NCBI RefSeq assembly: GCF_013401555.1
Contig: NZ_CP058552.1
Coordinates: 6,944,001-7,008,000, forward strand
Source of the DNA: Paenibacillus sp. E222
GTDB lineage: Bacteria > Bacillota > Bacilli > Paenibacillales > Paenibacillaceae
Length of the DNA stretch: 64,000 nucleotides
Direction of reading: 5' to 3'
Made by a program: the position numbers and the translations under genes. Shown one piece after another: positions 34,126-42,396 of the stretch (position 1 is the stretch's first letter; every line of letters starts with the position of its first letter). The notes beneath the pieces were generated by a model. The model had not been told where the DNA came from. It made no database searches and saw only the letters and a list, made by a program, of their open reading frames with translations.

Positions 34126-34199
34126 GGCTGCTGTTCTGCTGTTCTCGACTGGCAAAGTAAGTTAGAAATTTTTTTTATTGAAATCCTTCTTCATTCATC

Positions 34200-34826
34200 C
34201 TATAGATCTTTCCTTGCAAACAGTCGGACCGTTACAAAATAGGAGACAATGAACAACAGAAGAATGCAAACTGAAACAAAAACATAAACCGAAGCACGAC
34301 CCATTCCGTTCTCGCCTGCCATATATAGGAGCGAGGCAACAGGTTGCGCTAAAATAATAAGAACGATCATGAAAACCGTATTAATGATTCCCGCTCCCTT
34401 TTTACTAAGGGCGTAAAAAAGAGGCATATAGATCGAAATTAAAACCAGCACCATTCCAATCGAAATCAGGATGTCCAGTACTGAAAATTCCGGCTTGTTC
34501 AGTTCGGGAAAAAGAAAGTTAACCAGCCAGTGAGCGCCAGACGAAGCGAAAACTCCAAAAAGCGTATAGAGAATGGCAGACAGATACTTCGCTTGCACAA
34601 TGTTTCTTCGGCTAAGCGGAAGTGTGACAAGAAATTTATGATTATGGTTTTTGATATCAATCATAGTTGCAAGCATAATCGAACCGAAAGCAGTATATAT
34701 CCCTACAAAATACATCGACATTTCCACTGTCGGGATAAATGCGACACTGAATACAACAAAATAAAAAAGGATGGCCCATAGCGAGCTTTTCAAAGCGATA
34801 TAATCTTTGCGAAGCAAGTTAAGCAT
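34200..34826 (-). CDS. ABC-2 type permease of the YtrA-linked transporter
   Basis: This 208-residue protein has six hydrophobic segments and the N-terminal cytosolic lead MLNLLRKDYIALKSS. It matches the ABC-2 membrane subunits found beside YtrB-like ATPases. The frame runs 57 codons further upstream inside the ATPase gene. The ATG at 34826 has AAGGGGG 9 nt before it, overlaps the ATPase stop region and gives the right N-terminus. The transported substrate is unknown; YtrA-controlled systems respond to cell-wall antibiotics in Bacillus. Base composition is AT-richer than the surroundings. Confidence 0.88.
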   Translation of the reverse strand: MLNLLRKDYIALKSSLWAILFYFVVFSVAFIPTVEMSMYFVGIYTAFGSIMLATMIDIKNHNHKFLVTLPLSRRNIVQAKYLSAILYTLFGVFASSGAHWLVNFLFPELNKPEFSVLDILISIGMVLVLISIYMPLFYALSKKGAGIINTVFMIVLIILAQPVASLLYMAGENGMGRASVYVFVSVCILLLFIVSYFVTVRLFARKDL

Positions 34827-35688
34827 GATGTCGTTCCCCCTTGGCCGTAAAATAGATAAGGTCTTCGAGGGAGGGTCTATGTAAAAGAGCATAATTGCCA
34901 AATAATCGTTCTGCTTCCGCCCTGTTATCTGCCAAGCCTTCAAAACCAACCGCTGTCTCACGGATTCCGACGAATTGTCCTCGCGTGTCCGCATCAAGCA
35001 GCTTCATGTCCCCCTTTACTATTATGTACCTTTCAAGCACATCATCCTTTGCTTCATTAAACACAATCTTTCCTTTATTGATGAACGTAATATAATCTGC
35101 TATACGCTCCAAATCCGTCGTGATATGAGTCGAGAAAATAATAGATCGAGTTTCGTCCTGTATCATATCTGCAAGCAGGTCAAGCAGTTCTCTCCGAAAC
35201 ACAGGATCAAGCCCGGATGTAGGCTCATCCATGATGAGTAGCTCAGCATCGTGAGATAAAGCGATAGCCAGTGAAAATTTGATTTTCATGCCTTTGGACA
35301 GTTCTTCAATCTTCTTTTTGGGAGACAATTCGAATTGCTCCAGGTAGTTGTTAAATTGCTTCTCATCCCATTTCTTATAAAAAGGAGCAATCATGCTTTT
35401 CATTTCACGGATCGTAAGATGCTCATAATAGAAACATTCATCTGAAACAATGCCAATGCCTTCTTTAACATTAACTTCCTGAGCAGGCATCTCTTTTCCC
35501 AATGTTTTGATGCTCCCGGAGTCTGGACGAATCAAGCCGGTGATTAAGTTGATCAGTGTGCTTTTCCCCGCCCCGTTCGGGCCGATAAGTCCGGTAATAT
35601 AACCTTGTTTTACATCCAAAGTGATCTGATCCAGCTTAAATAAGGGGTACGTTTTGGATAGGTTGCGCAACTCAATTGCGTTCATCAT
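34819..35688 (-). CDS. ABC transporter ATP-binding protein (YtrB-like)
   Basis: This is a 289-residue ATPase with Walker A GPNGAGKST, the signature ELSKGMKIKFSLAIAL and Walker B ELLIMDEPTSGLDP. After the H-loop (STHITTDLERIADY) comes a C-terminal extension of about 75 residues, common in YtrB/BcrA-like proteins that work with small ABC-2 permeases. It overlaps the GntR gene upstream (4 nt) and the permease downstream (8 nt), so all three are one operon under the large palindrome at 36092. Confidence 0.92.
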   Translation of the reverse strand: MMNAIELRNLSKTYPLFKLDQITLDVKQGYITGLIGPNGAGKSTLINLITGLIRPDSGSIKTLGKEMPAQEVNVKEGIGIVSDECFYYEHLTIREMKSMIAPFYKKWDEKQFNNYLEQFELSPKKKIEELSKGMKIKFSLAIALSHDAELLIMDEPTSGLDPVFRRELLDLLADMIQDETRSIIFSTHITTDLERIADYITFINKGKIVFNEAKDDVLERYIIVKGDMKLLDADTRGQFVGIRETAVGFEGLADNRAEAERLFGNYALLHRPSLEDLIYFTAKGERHHA

Positions 35689-36065
35689 GCTTCTTCCTCC
35701 TCAACTAGCAACGTAAAATGCTTAACTACATCTTGAACACTCATGCCCAGTTCCTTGCTCTCACGAAGGACATCGAGCATTTTATCTTCGATTCGTTTCA
35801 GCCGCTGTTCCCGAATAAACTCATGATTGGCCCCGGAAACAAAACAGCCTTTGCCTACGACAGAATCAATCAGTTTCTCTTTCTCCAGTTCTTCATAGAC
35901 ACGTTTGGTTGTAATTACACTGACCTGCAGATCCTTCGCAAGTTGACGGATGGAGGGGAGACTCTCCCCTGCAACCAGTTCCCCGCTTAAAATGCTCTGT
36001 CTAATCTGGGTCAGAATCTGCATGTAGATGGGATCGCTTGATGCGTTTGATATTAGTATGTTCAT
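35685..36065 (-). CDS. GntR-family regulator, YtrA subfamily
   Basis: This 126-residue regulator has the GntR winged helix-turn-helix (SDPIYMQILTQIRQSILSGE, LPSIRQLAKDLQVSVITTKR, KGCFVSG). A C-terminal dimerisation part of only about 50 residues defines the YtrA subfamily. Such proteins repress their own operon of ABC genes and are relieved by cell-wall-active antibiotics in B. subtilis. Here the gene is first in a regulator-ATPase-permease operon, and its promoter is covered by a perfect palindrome carrying AGTGTA..TACACT. The start ATG at 36065 is preceded by GAGGTGAGAG. Confidence 0.92.
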   Translation of the reverse strand: MNILISNASSDPIYMQILTQIRQSILSGELVAGESLPSIRQLAKDLQVSVITTKRVYEELEKEKLIDSVVGKGCFVSGANHEFIREQRLKRIEDKMLDVLRESKELGMSVQDVVKHFTLLVEEEEA

Positions 36066-36091
36066 GTTCTCTCACCTCACTGGTTTCAATC

Positions 36092-36146
36092 CAACCCATG
36101 TATAGTGTATATATATAATATATACACTATACATGGGTTGAGTCAA
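36092..36146 (-). promoter_or_regulatory. YtrA-type operator and promoter, 20-bp perfect inverted repeat
   Basis: CAACCCATGTATAGTGTATA (36092-36111) and its exact reverse complement (36121-36140) flank TATATAATA. The inner AGTGTA..TACACT agrees with the known YtrA operator type. On the minus strand TTGACT (36146-36141) with TATATT about 18 bases on gives a promoter lying inside the palindrome, so binding would block transcription. Confidence 0.85.
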
Positions 36147-36183
36147 TAATCATTCAATTTTTTTTCAATACAGATAAGACAGC

Positions 36184-36223
36184 AAAGTAGCCCGGAAAGT
36201 CGAATGACCTTCCGGGCTACTTT
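36184..36223. terminator. Terminator downstream of clpP
   Basis: AAAGTAGCCCGGAA and TTCCGGGCTACTTT form a perfect 14-bp stem (36184-36197, 36210-36223). Minus-strand transcripts from clpP (stop at 36286) should end here. Confidence 0.85.
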
Positions 36224-36285
36224 ACTGTTCATTATACTTGCTTTTCTTTTGTCGTGTTTTTTGGCATGTATGGTATCTTTTTTTC

Positions 36286-36867
36286 TTACGTACTGGATAT
36301 GACCTTATCCACAAGACCATACTCGACGGCTTCCGCAGCGGTCAGAAAATAATCTCTGTCTGTATCCTTTTCAATCCGATCCATCGGCTGTCCCGTATGA
36401 TCGGCAAGCAGCTTATTGAGGCGCTGACGATGCTGGATAATCCGGTTGGCATGAATCAGCATATCCGAGGCCTGCCCCCGTGTTCCGCCAAGCGGCTGGT
36501 GAATCATAATTTCACTGTTTGGCAGCGCCAGCCGTTTCCCTTTTGTTCCACCCACCAGCAGGATCGTACCGAAGCTGGCTGCCATGCCTGTGCAGATCGT
36601 GGAAATGTCAGGCTTCACGAATTGCATCGTGTCAAAGATGGAGAATCCGGCAGTCACGGAACCACCCGGACTGTTGATATACATCTGGATATCCTTCTCC
36701 GGGTCCTCTGCGGTCAGAAACAACAACTGGGCCACGATCGCATTCGCCATCTGATCCTCAATTTCTCCGGATACCATAATGATCCGATCTTTCAGCAAAC
36801 GGGAATAAATATCATAGCTCCGCTCTCCGCGGGCTGTCTGTTCAACAACATAAGGTACCACGTTCAT
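36286..36867 (-). CDS. clpP: ClpP-type ATP-dependent protease proteolytic subunit
   Basis: This is a 193-residue serine peptidase that forms a barrel and degrades proteins delivered by Clp ATPases. The catalytic triad is intact: Ser 98 in GMAASFG, His 123 in MIHQPLGG and Asp 172 in [19 protein letters not shown], the oxyanion-hole region, is normal. No Clp ATPase gene or trigger factor is adjacent. Instead it follows a sigma-factor gene by 18 nt. Paenibacilli usually carry a main clpP elsewhere, so this may be a second, condition-specific ClpP; that is inference from context. Confidence 0.93.
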   Translation of the reverse strand: MNVVPYVVEQTARGERSYDIYSRLLKDRIIMVSGEIEDQMANAIVAQLLFLTAEDPEKDIQMYINSPGGSVTAGFSIFDTMQFVKPDISTICTGMAASFGTILLVGGTKGKRLALPNSEIMIHQPLGGTRGQASDMLIHANRIIQHRQRLNKLLADHTGQPMDRIEKDTDRDYFLTAAEAVEYGLVDKVISST

Positions 36868-36885
36868 GCATTTTGCCTCCCCGGT

Positions 36886-37752
36886 TTACGCAACCATGGT
36901 AACCGTATATCCTCCCCCATACGACATGGAATTCGTACCGGAGCTTGAATAACTGTACATCACTGGCTGCATCGATTGAGACGGCAGAGTCTGCTGCAAA
37001 ATCGTTCCCGCCACAGCCATCGGATCATCGGTCTGACTCAGGCATAGATCAATTAAACGGGCAGTATCACCGCTGCGGAACGCCAGCAAATAACTGCGCA
37101 GTTCCTCCCTATTTTGCGGATGCTCTTCCAATTGATTGGTCTGATCAGCATCCGCTTCATGCAGGCTGTGCCTCACTTTCGCCAGAGCAGTGCGGGCACG
37201 ACTCAGGGCAGCTTTGACCGCCCCTTCCGTCGTATCCAACAGTTCAGCAGTCTCTACCGTCGTGTATCCCATTAAATCACGTAACATATATATCGCTCGC
37301 TGCCACGGTGGCAGTTCATCCACAAGGATTTGAACAGCGGACTCGACTTCCTCGAATCGCTCTTCTTCCTCAAATTCTTGCATAAATGGCTTCATGCTTT
37401 CCAGTTTGCTTGCCAAGTTCTCACGCTTCCGTATGGCGTCAATCCAGGTGTTGCGTGCAACACGGATGAGATAGGCTTCCCAGTTCATGTCCGCTGTCAT
37501 TCCCGTTCTTCGGGCAGCTGAAGAGGATAATGCTTTAACACATGTATCCTGAACCAGATCCTCCGTCTCCCAGACCGAACCAGTTAATGACATACAGTAG
37601 GCGTACAACGAGCCCAGCAGGCTCGGAAGCGCAGCTTCAATCGTTTGCTCTAACGTATATCCGGTTTGAACACCGGAATGGTTATAGGGTTCAACCTGTT
37701 TATCATCATGTGGTCTGTTGATTCTGCAATCCACGGACTTCACAAAGGCCAT
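36886..37752 (-). CDS. ECF-like sigma-70 factor with C-terminal extension
   Basis: This 288-residue sigma factor has region 2 (LPSLLGSLYAYCMSLTGSVW, ETEDLVQDTCVKAL, AYLIRVARNTWIDAIRKREN) and region 4 (LPPWQRAIYMLRDLMGYTTV, ETAELLDTTEGAVKAALSRA). About 95 further residues follow, with a helical piece (REELRSYLLAFRSGDTARL) and a Ser/Gly/Tyr/Met-rich tail ending GGGYTVTMVA. This exceeds a normal ECF factor (about 180). Related long ECF groups use a C-terminal domain in place of a separate anti-sigma factor, and none is encoded here. It is co-transcribed with clpP. AAAGGGGGG precedes the ATG. Confidence 0.9.
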   Translation of the reverse strand: MAFVKSVDCRINRPHDDKQVEPYNHSGVQTGYTLEQTIEAALPSLLGSLYAYCMSLTGSVWETEDLVQDTCVKALSSSAARRTGMTADMNWEAYLIRVARNTWIDAIRKRENLASKLESMKPFMQEFEEEERFEEVESAVQILVDELPPWQRAIYMLRDLMGYTTVETAELLDTTEGAVKAALSRARTALAKVRHSLHEADADQTNQLEEHPQNREELRSYLLAFRSGDTARLIDLCLSQTDDPMAVAGTILQQTLPSQSMQPVMYSYSSSGTNSMSYGGGYTVTMVA

Positions 37753-37885
37753 GTTTGGGGCCCCCCTTTGTTGGTTCCTGATTGATCTTGCTTCAATTCA
37801 CTTGCTGTAATGGCCTTACACTATGTAAACGAAGAACCTCCTGCAAAGGATACGCTCTTCTGAATTTATTTTTAACATGGCTGTC

Positions 37886-38665
37886 CTATTCTCCCAGCTT
37901 CACCTTCAGACCAGTAAGTGCCAGCGTAATCCCCTGATCCAGATCATAATTCTGGCGTACATCCACGTCGTGAGACATATGTGTAAAATAGGTCTGACCC
38001 GGCTTCAATTCCTGCAACAGCTCCTGCGCCTCAACCATATCGTACACCGAGCGTGTGGAGAATTCCGCAAGTTCATGAACAAAGCTCGTTCCGAGTACCA
38101 GCAGATCCAGCCCATATAGCGGCTGCTTCTCCGAAGCCTTCAGATCAATGGCATCCGAGCAATATGCCCAGGTATATCCTTCACGCTCCAATCGATACGC
38201 ATACGAATAGCCATTATGACCGTGGCAAACTTTCCAGGAGTGCACCTTCCATCCACCGAGCTCGATATCCGCATCCGTTTCCAGAAAATTCATATGACGA
38301 CCGAGCCATGGAAACTGACTTTGGATGGTCGCGATCACCTCCCGTGGTGCATACAACTGCCCTTTTACACCCAACCAGCGACACGCATCTGCCCATTCGG
38401 GCAAGCCTCCAATATGATCAAAATGCGCATGAGTGATCAGCAGCGTCTGCACCATCCGCATCCCTTGATCTTCCATCTGTGATCTCCAGTCCGGTCCGCA
38501 GTCAATCATGAAAGGTTCGTGCTCGCCATCACTATGAATCAAAACAGCAGCACGTTTGCGAAGGTTGATCCCCGTAATTCGGGCTTCTGTACAAACGTCA
38601 CAATCACAATACACCCGCGGAACACCCATCGCATCCCCGGTTCCCAGAAATGTTAGCTGATTCAT
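37886..38665 (-). CDS. PhnP-like MBL-fold phosphodiesterase
   Basis: This 259-residue metallo-hydrolase resembles PhnP (cyclic phosphate phosphodiesterase) and RNase Z relatives. The N-terminus FLGTGDAMGVPRVYCDCDVC carries the PhnP-type zinc-binding Cys/His cluster. THAHFDHIGGLP is the catalytic metal motif, and CSDAIDL and FTHMSHDVD supply later ligands. No phosphonate (phn) genes are nearby, so the physiological substrate is unclear. The frame is open 29 codons further up, but GAGGGG 9 nt before the ATG at 38665 and the family N-terminus decide the start. Confidence 0.9.
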   Translation of the reverse strand: MNQLTFLGTGDAMGVPRVYCDCDVCTEARITGINLRKRAAVLIHSDGEHEPFMIDCGPDWRSQMEDQGMRMVQTLLITHAHFDHIGGLPEWADACRWLGVKGQLYAPREVIATIQSQFPWLGRHMNFLETDADIELGGWKVHSWKVCHGHNGYSYAYRLEREGYTWAYCSDAIDLKASEKQPLYGLDLLVLGTSFVHELAEFSTRSVYDMVEAQELLQELKPGQTYFTHMSHDVDVRQNYDLDQGITLALTGLKVKLGE

Positions 38666-38764
38666 TATGAAAGTCCCCTCTCTATCCCGGAAGCAATACA
38701 TCCCAAATTCGTGTTCCATCCGATTAATGATATGTAAATTGTAATCTCCCACCTCTGTTTTTGC

Positions 38765-38813
38765 AAAAAAAAGACCATCACGCCGCAGTTAATCACTGCA
38801 AACGGGACAGTCT
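38765..38813 (-). terminator. Terminator after the 38823 gene
   Basis: On the minus strand AGACTGTCCCG..GCAGT and ACTGC..CGTGATGGTCT form an imperfect stem followed by TTTTTTTT. It lies 10-60 bases after the stop of the unknown gene. Confidence 0.8.
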
Positions 38814-38822
38814 GTTGTTTCA

Positions 38823-39269
38823 CTATACCAAAGCCCGCAGCTTCAACGTCAGCTCTTGGCCCTCAGGTACATGTTTGGATTCGGTAATCACCCAGTTTGA
38901 TGCAAGGCGTTTGGCCAGTACATCTGCCTGCTCCGGTTTTAATATCAACCCGGTTACGATGCCTTCACCCACAGTGAAGTCTTTCTCCGGCTGTAATCCG
39001 AAGGACTTTTGCAAGTAGATTCCCAGACCACCACGAGTGTTAAAGGTAATCCGGTAGCCGTCTTTAACCGCACCTTCCAGATTCTCGCCATGCTCGTCCG
39101 CATAGGAGAAAAGATCATCATATCTGTAGTGCTCCTCAGACACGGCATCAAAAGCAGCCACATCTTTGGCTTGAATCGCTTCCAACAAAGCTGCATCTGA
39201 CATGCCTTTGCTACGAGCCTGTTCCAGCCGAATCGCTGTATTTTGGGACAACTTAAACTCAGCGCTCAT
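38823..39269 (-). CDS. Conserved protein of unknown function
   Basis: I do not recognise this 148-residue soluble protein. The N-terminal half is helical and charged (KLSQNTAIRLEQARSKGMSD, ALLEAIQAKDVAAFDAV). The second half looks mixed alpha/beta (GYRITFNTRGGLGIYLQKSF and VGEGIVTGLILKPEQADVLA). There are no signal peptide, membrane segments or Cys residues. GGAAGG lies 10 nt before ATG 39269; a GTG three codons earlier is too close to it. It is a single gene with its own terminator. It lies between the PhnP-like gene and the opp operon, on the same strand as both. Confidence 0.75.
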   Translation of the reverse strand: MSAEFKLSQNTAIRLEQARSKGMSDAALLEAIQAKDVAAFDAVSEEHYRYDDLFSYADEHGENLEGAVKDGYRITFNTRGGLGIYLQKSFGLQPEKDFTVGEGIVTGLILKPEQADVLAKRLASNWVITESKHVPEGQELTLKLRALV

Positions 39270-39325
39270 CCAACTCACACCTTCCTGCCACTATATATCA
39301 TTAGTCCATTGAACTTCCTAATCCA

Positions 39326-40261
39326 TTATATCCTGTCTCGATAGCCGGATACAAAGTGTCCTGGCGAAACTTCCATCCACTCCGGTTCTTCATCCCGTCC
39401 CCGAGCGGATGGATCGGTATCCCCACTGTAGATCGGCGGCATCACGTTCCGCACCGTTGGATCAGGTACAGGAATTGCTGCCAGCAATGCCTGGGTGTAC
39501 GGATGTACCGGATTACGGTACAGTTCTTCTGTTGGTGCTACTTCTACCAGCTTACCGCGATACATCACACCGATTCGGTTGGAGATGTGGCGTACCATGG
39601 ACAGATCATGGGCAATGAACAAATAGGTCAGTCCCAGCTCTGCCTGCAAATCTTCAAGCATATTGACCACCTGTGCCTGTACGGACACATCCAGGGCGGA
39701 CAACGGCTCATCACACAAAATAAACTCCGGGTTCACCGACAATGCACGGGCAATGCTGATCCGCTGACGCTGCCCTCCACTGAATTCATGTGGATAACGC
39801 TCCGCGTGCTCTGGCTTCAGGCCCACGCGGTTCATCAGGTCAAGCGCTCGCCCCTTCATCTCTGCCTTGGAAGCATAATTATGAATTTCCATAGGCTCAC
39901 TAATAATCTGCAGGACATTCATACCCGGATTCAGTGAAGAATAGGGGTCCTGAAAAATCGTCTGCATCCGTTTGCGAAATGGCTTCAACTGGCGTTCATT
40001 CATCTTTGCAACGTCCTGTCCACCAAACATAATGCTTCCGTCCGTCACATCATAAAGTCTTACGATGCTGCGTCCAGTCGTTGATTTGCCACAGCCGGAT
40101 TCACCGACCAGTCCGAATGTTTCTCCCTTGTGAATATGAAAACTGACGTTGTCCACGGCTTTCACGACGTCTTTGCCTTTGCCAGCACCACGTACCGGAA
40201 AATGTTTTTTCAAACCACGCACGTCCAGCAGTACTTCACGCTGATCGATTCCTGTACTCAT
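39326..40261 (-). CDS. oppF: Oligopeptide ABC transporter ATP-binding protein
   Basis: This 311-residue ATPase is the second of the pair that drives oligopeptide import. Walker A is GESGCGKST, the signature FSGGQRQRISIARALS, Walker B EFILCDEPLSALD and the H-loop IAHDLSMVRH. The C-terminal HPYTQALLAAIPVPDP is the OppF/DppF oligopeptide-transporter extension. The frame is open further up inside oppD; the ATG at 40261 overlaps the oppD stop by 4 nt and is taken as the start. It is the last gene of the opp operon. Confidence 0.95.
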   Translation of the reverse strand: MSTGIDQREVLLDVRGLKKHFPVRGAGKGKDVVKAVDNVSFHIHKGETFGLVGESGCGKSTTGRSIVRLYDVTDGSIMFGGQDVAKMNERQLKPFRKRMQTIFQDPYSSLNPGMNVLQIISEPMEIHNYASKAEMKGRALDLMNRVGLKPEHAERYPHEFSGGQRQRISIARALSVNPEFILCDEPLSALDVSVQAQVVNMLEDLQAELGLTYLFIAHDLSMVRHISNRIGVMYRGKLVEVAPTEELYRNPVHPYTQALLAAIPVPDPTVRNVMPPIYSGDTDPSARGRDEEPEWMEVSPGHFVSGYRDRI

Positions 40262-41283
40262 TTCTCCACCTCCTCTGACGATGCTCCTGTTTGTACTTGA
40301 TGTTGTTCCCGACCTTGATCGTCCAGCAACCAGCATAGCGCTCGATGACCGGGTGCAGTCTCGGTATACTTAGGCATCTGTTTGCATACTTCCATGGAGT
40401 GTGGGCAACGTTCCATAAACGGACATCCGGTTGGCGGATGAAGCAGATTGGGCGGTGTACCTTCGATGGTTGCCAGCCGCTGGCGTCCACCTTCCTCGCC
40501 GTGCTTCGGAATGGAGCGCAGCAATCCCTGAGTATACGGATGCTGCGGATGAGCGAAAATACGCTCCACTGGCCCCTCTTCCATAATAAGTCCACCGTAC
40601 ATCACAATCACTCGGGTACAGACCTGAGCAACGACACCAAGGTCATGCGTAATCATCAGAATGGATGTCTGCGTGGACTCTTTTAGTTCCTGCATCAGCT
40701 GTAAAATCTGTGCCTGAATGGTCACATCCAGCGCTGTCGTCGGTTCATCCGCGATCAATAACTCCGGCTTGCAGGACAGAGCCATGGCAATCATTACCCG
40801 CTGTCTCATGCCTCCGCTGAACTCGTGTGGATATTGGTCAATCCGTTCTTCCGGAGAAGGAATGCCCACTTGCCGCAGCAACTCAATCGCTTCCTTGCGT
40901 GCAGCCGACTTGTCCATTTTCCGGTGACGACGAATGACCTCTGTCATCTGTTTGCCTACACGAACCACTGGATTAAGTGAGGTCATCGGGTCCTGGAAAA
41001 TCATCGAGATGCGGTTGCCCCGGATTTTGCGCAGCTCCTTGTCCGACTTGGTCAGCAGATCCTCTCCACGGAACAGAATCTGACCATCCGTAATCCGGCC
41101 CGGCGACTGGATCAGCCGAATCAGCGAACGGGCGGTAACACTTTTGCCACTTCCGGATTCGCCGACCAGCCCAACCACTTCACCTTCTTTTAACGTAAAA
41201 CTCACACCCCGGACGGACTGTACCTCACCTTCCCGAGTTGCAAAGGACGTTTTCAGTTGTTTGACCGATAATAAATCTGTCAT
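40258..41283 (-). CDS. oppD: Oligopeptide ABC transporter ATP-binding protein
   Basis: This 341-residue ATPase of the OppD/DppD type has Walker A GESGSGKS, the signature [16 protein letters not shown] and Walker [14 protein letters not shown]. The C-terminal part has [17 protein letters not shown] and a Cys-rich cluster ([17 protein letters not shown]), which in this family binds an iron-sulfur cluster. The ATG at 41283 follows GGGGTG. The apparent 17-codon extension upstream reads through the inverted end of repeat element copy 4 and is not coding. That insertion separates this gene from oppC. Confidence 0.95.
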   Translation of the reverse strand: MTDLLSVKQLKTSFATREGEVQSVRGVSFTLKEGEVVGLVGESGSGKSVTARSLIRLIQSPGRITDGQILFRGEDLLTKSDKELRKIRGNRISMIFQDPMTSLNPVVRVGKQMTEVIRRHRKMDKSAARKEAIELLRQVGIPSPEERIDQYPHEFSGGMRQRVMIAMALSCKPELLIADEPTTALDVTIQAQILQLMQELKESTQTSILMITHDLGVVAQVCTRVIVMYGGLIMEEGPVERIFAHPQHPYTQGLLRSIPKHGEEGGRQRLATIEGTPPNLLHPPTGCPFMERCPHSMEVCKQMPKYTETAPGHRALCWLLDDQGREQHQVQTGASSEEVEK

Positions 41284-41301
41284 TGTATTCACCCCGCTGT
41301 G

Positions 41302-41527
41302 TAAGTTCAACCAAAGAATATTTACACTAGCCACTCCAAAGACAGAACAACCTTCCGATCGCTGTTATCCCCAGATTTTTTTGATTCCCTTTTCGTAAGG
41401 GAAAATCCGGTGATAGCGTATGCTTCCGATGTAGCTTTCTTTCAGAAAGCTTTTAGGCGAACTCTTCGCTTCTTCAGGTTATTTCTGTCTTCTCCGTTCT
41501 CGTGTAAAATGTTTAGTCGAACCTATA
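41302..41527 (-). mobile_element. Palindromic repeat element, copy 4 (complete, long form) inside opp operon
   Basis: It is about 226 bp and inverted relative to copy 1. The ends are TAAGTTCAACC..ATTTACAC and GTGTAAAATGTTTAGTCGAA. The core GACAGAACAACCTTCCGATC with TCCCCAGATTT, the extra AGCTTTCTTTCAGAAAGCT hairpin block, and CTTCTTCAGGTTATTTCTGT are all present. It occupies almost the whole gap between oppC (start of the gap at 41543) and oppD (41284). The opp mRNA must therefore be transcribed through a long inverted repeat. Confidence 0.8.
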
Positions 41528-41543
41528 TTTAGTCGAAAATCAT

Positions 41544-42389
41544 CTATCGCTTGTTCGCTTTGGGCTCGAAGGCTACGCGGAACACATCCCCCAGGAAGTT
41601 AAACGACAGCACCGTCAGCAAAATAAACAGTCCCGGGAAAATCGCCATATACGGCGCTTCACTAATAAAGCCTTGTGCATCATTCAACATGCTGCCCCAA
41701 GAAGAGTTCGGTTGTTTAACACCCAGTCCGAGGAAGCTTAGTGACGATTCCATCAGAATCGCACTCGCGATGTTGATGGTTGCTGCGACAATAATGGTTG
41801 GAATAATGTTGGGAATAATGTGCTTCATGATGATCCGGCCAGGCTTTTGACCCGATACACGCGCATACAGTACGTATTCCCGCTGCTTGACCGACATCGC
41901 CTCAGCCCTGACAATCCGGGCAATATTCATCCAGCTCAGCACCCCGATAATGACAATAATCGTACCGATCCCCGGCTTCAGATAAGCGTTCAGGATCAGC
42001 ATCAGGAAAAAGGATGGAATCGACATGAGCACGTCAACAATACGCATCAACGTATTATCCACCCATCCGCCAAAATAACCACTAACCGTACCTACCAGTG
42101 TTCCCATAATAACGGCGATTGCCATCGACAGGAAACCTACGGCGAGAGACACTCGTCCTCCGTATAACGCCCGAGCCAAATAATCCCGTCCGTAATCGTC
42201 CGTACCAAACCAGTGATCTGCACTTGGCTGTTGAAGTCGCTCCATCACTACAATTTCATTCGGATCATGTGGAGACAGGAACGCAAACAGGGATGCGAGC
42301 ACAAAGATGCCCAATATGATGACAGCCGCAAGGCCCAGTTTCTGCTGTCTTAACTGCGTCCGTAAATTACGCCAGCGCATTGAATTCAT
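41544..42389 (-). CDS. oppC: Oligopeptide ABC transporter permease
   Basis: This is a 281-residue inner-membrane subunit with six helices and the OppC/DppC N-terminal extension: a first helix, then SPHDPNEIVVMERLQQPSAD with the GTDDYGRDYLARALYG motif. The EAA loop region is NIARIVRAEAMSVKQREYVL..GRIIMKHIIPN. It pairs with OppB and is 7 nt downstream of it. The repeat element follows its stop, so coupling with oppD has been lost. Confidence 0.95.
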   Translation of the reverse strand: MNSMRWRNLRTQLRQQKLGLAAVIILGIFVLASLFAFLSPHDPNEIVVMERLQQPSADHWFGTDDYGRDYLARALYGGRVSLAVGFLSMAIAVIMGTLVGTVSGYFGGWVDNTLMRIVDVLMSIPSFFLMLILNAYLKPGIGTIIVIIGVLSWMNIARIVRAEAMSVKQREYVLYARVSGQKPGRIIMKHIIPNIIPTIIVAATINIASAILMESSLSFLGLGVKQPNSSWGSMLNDAQGFISEAPYMAIFPGLFILLTVLSFNFLGDVFRVAFEPKANKR

Positions 42390-42396
42390 TTTTGTC

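Noticed and set aside
41284..41334. 17 extra codons at the N-terminus of oppD
   Set aside because: They translate the inverted end of the repeat element; a good ribosome site precedes the internal ATG.
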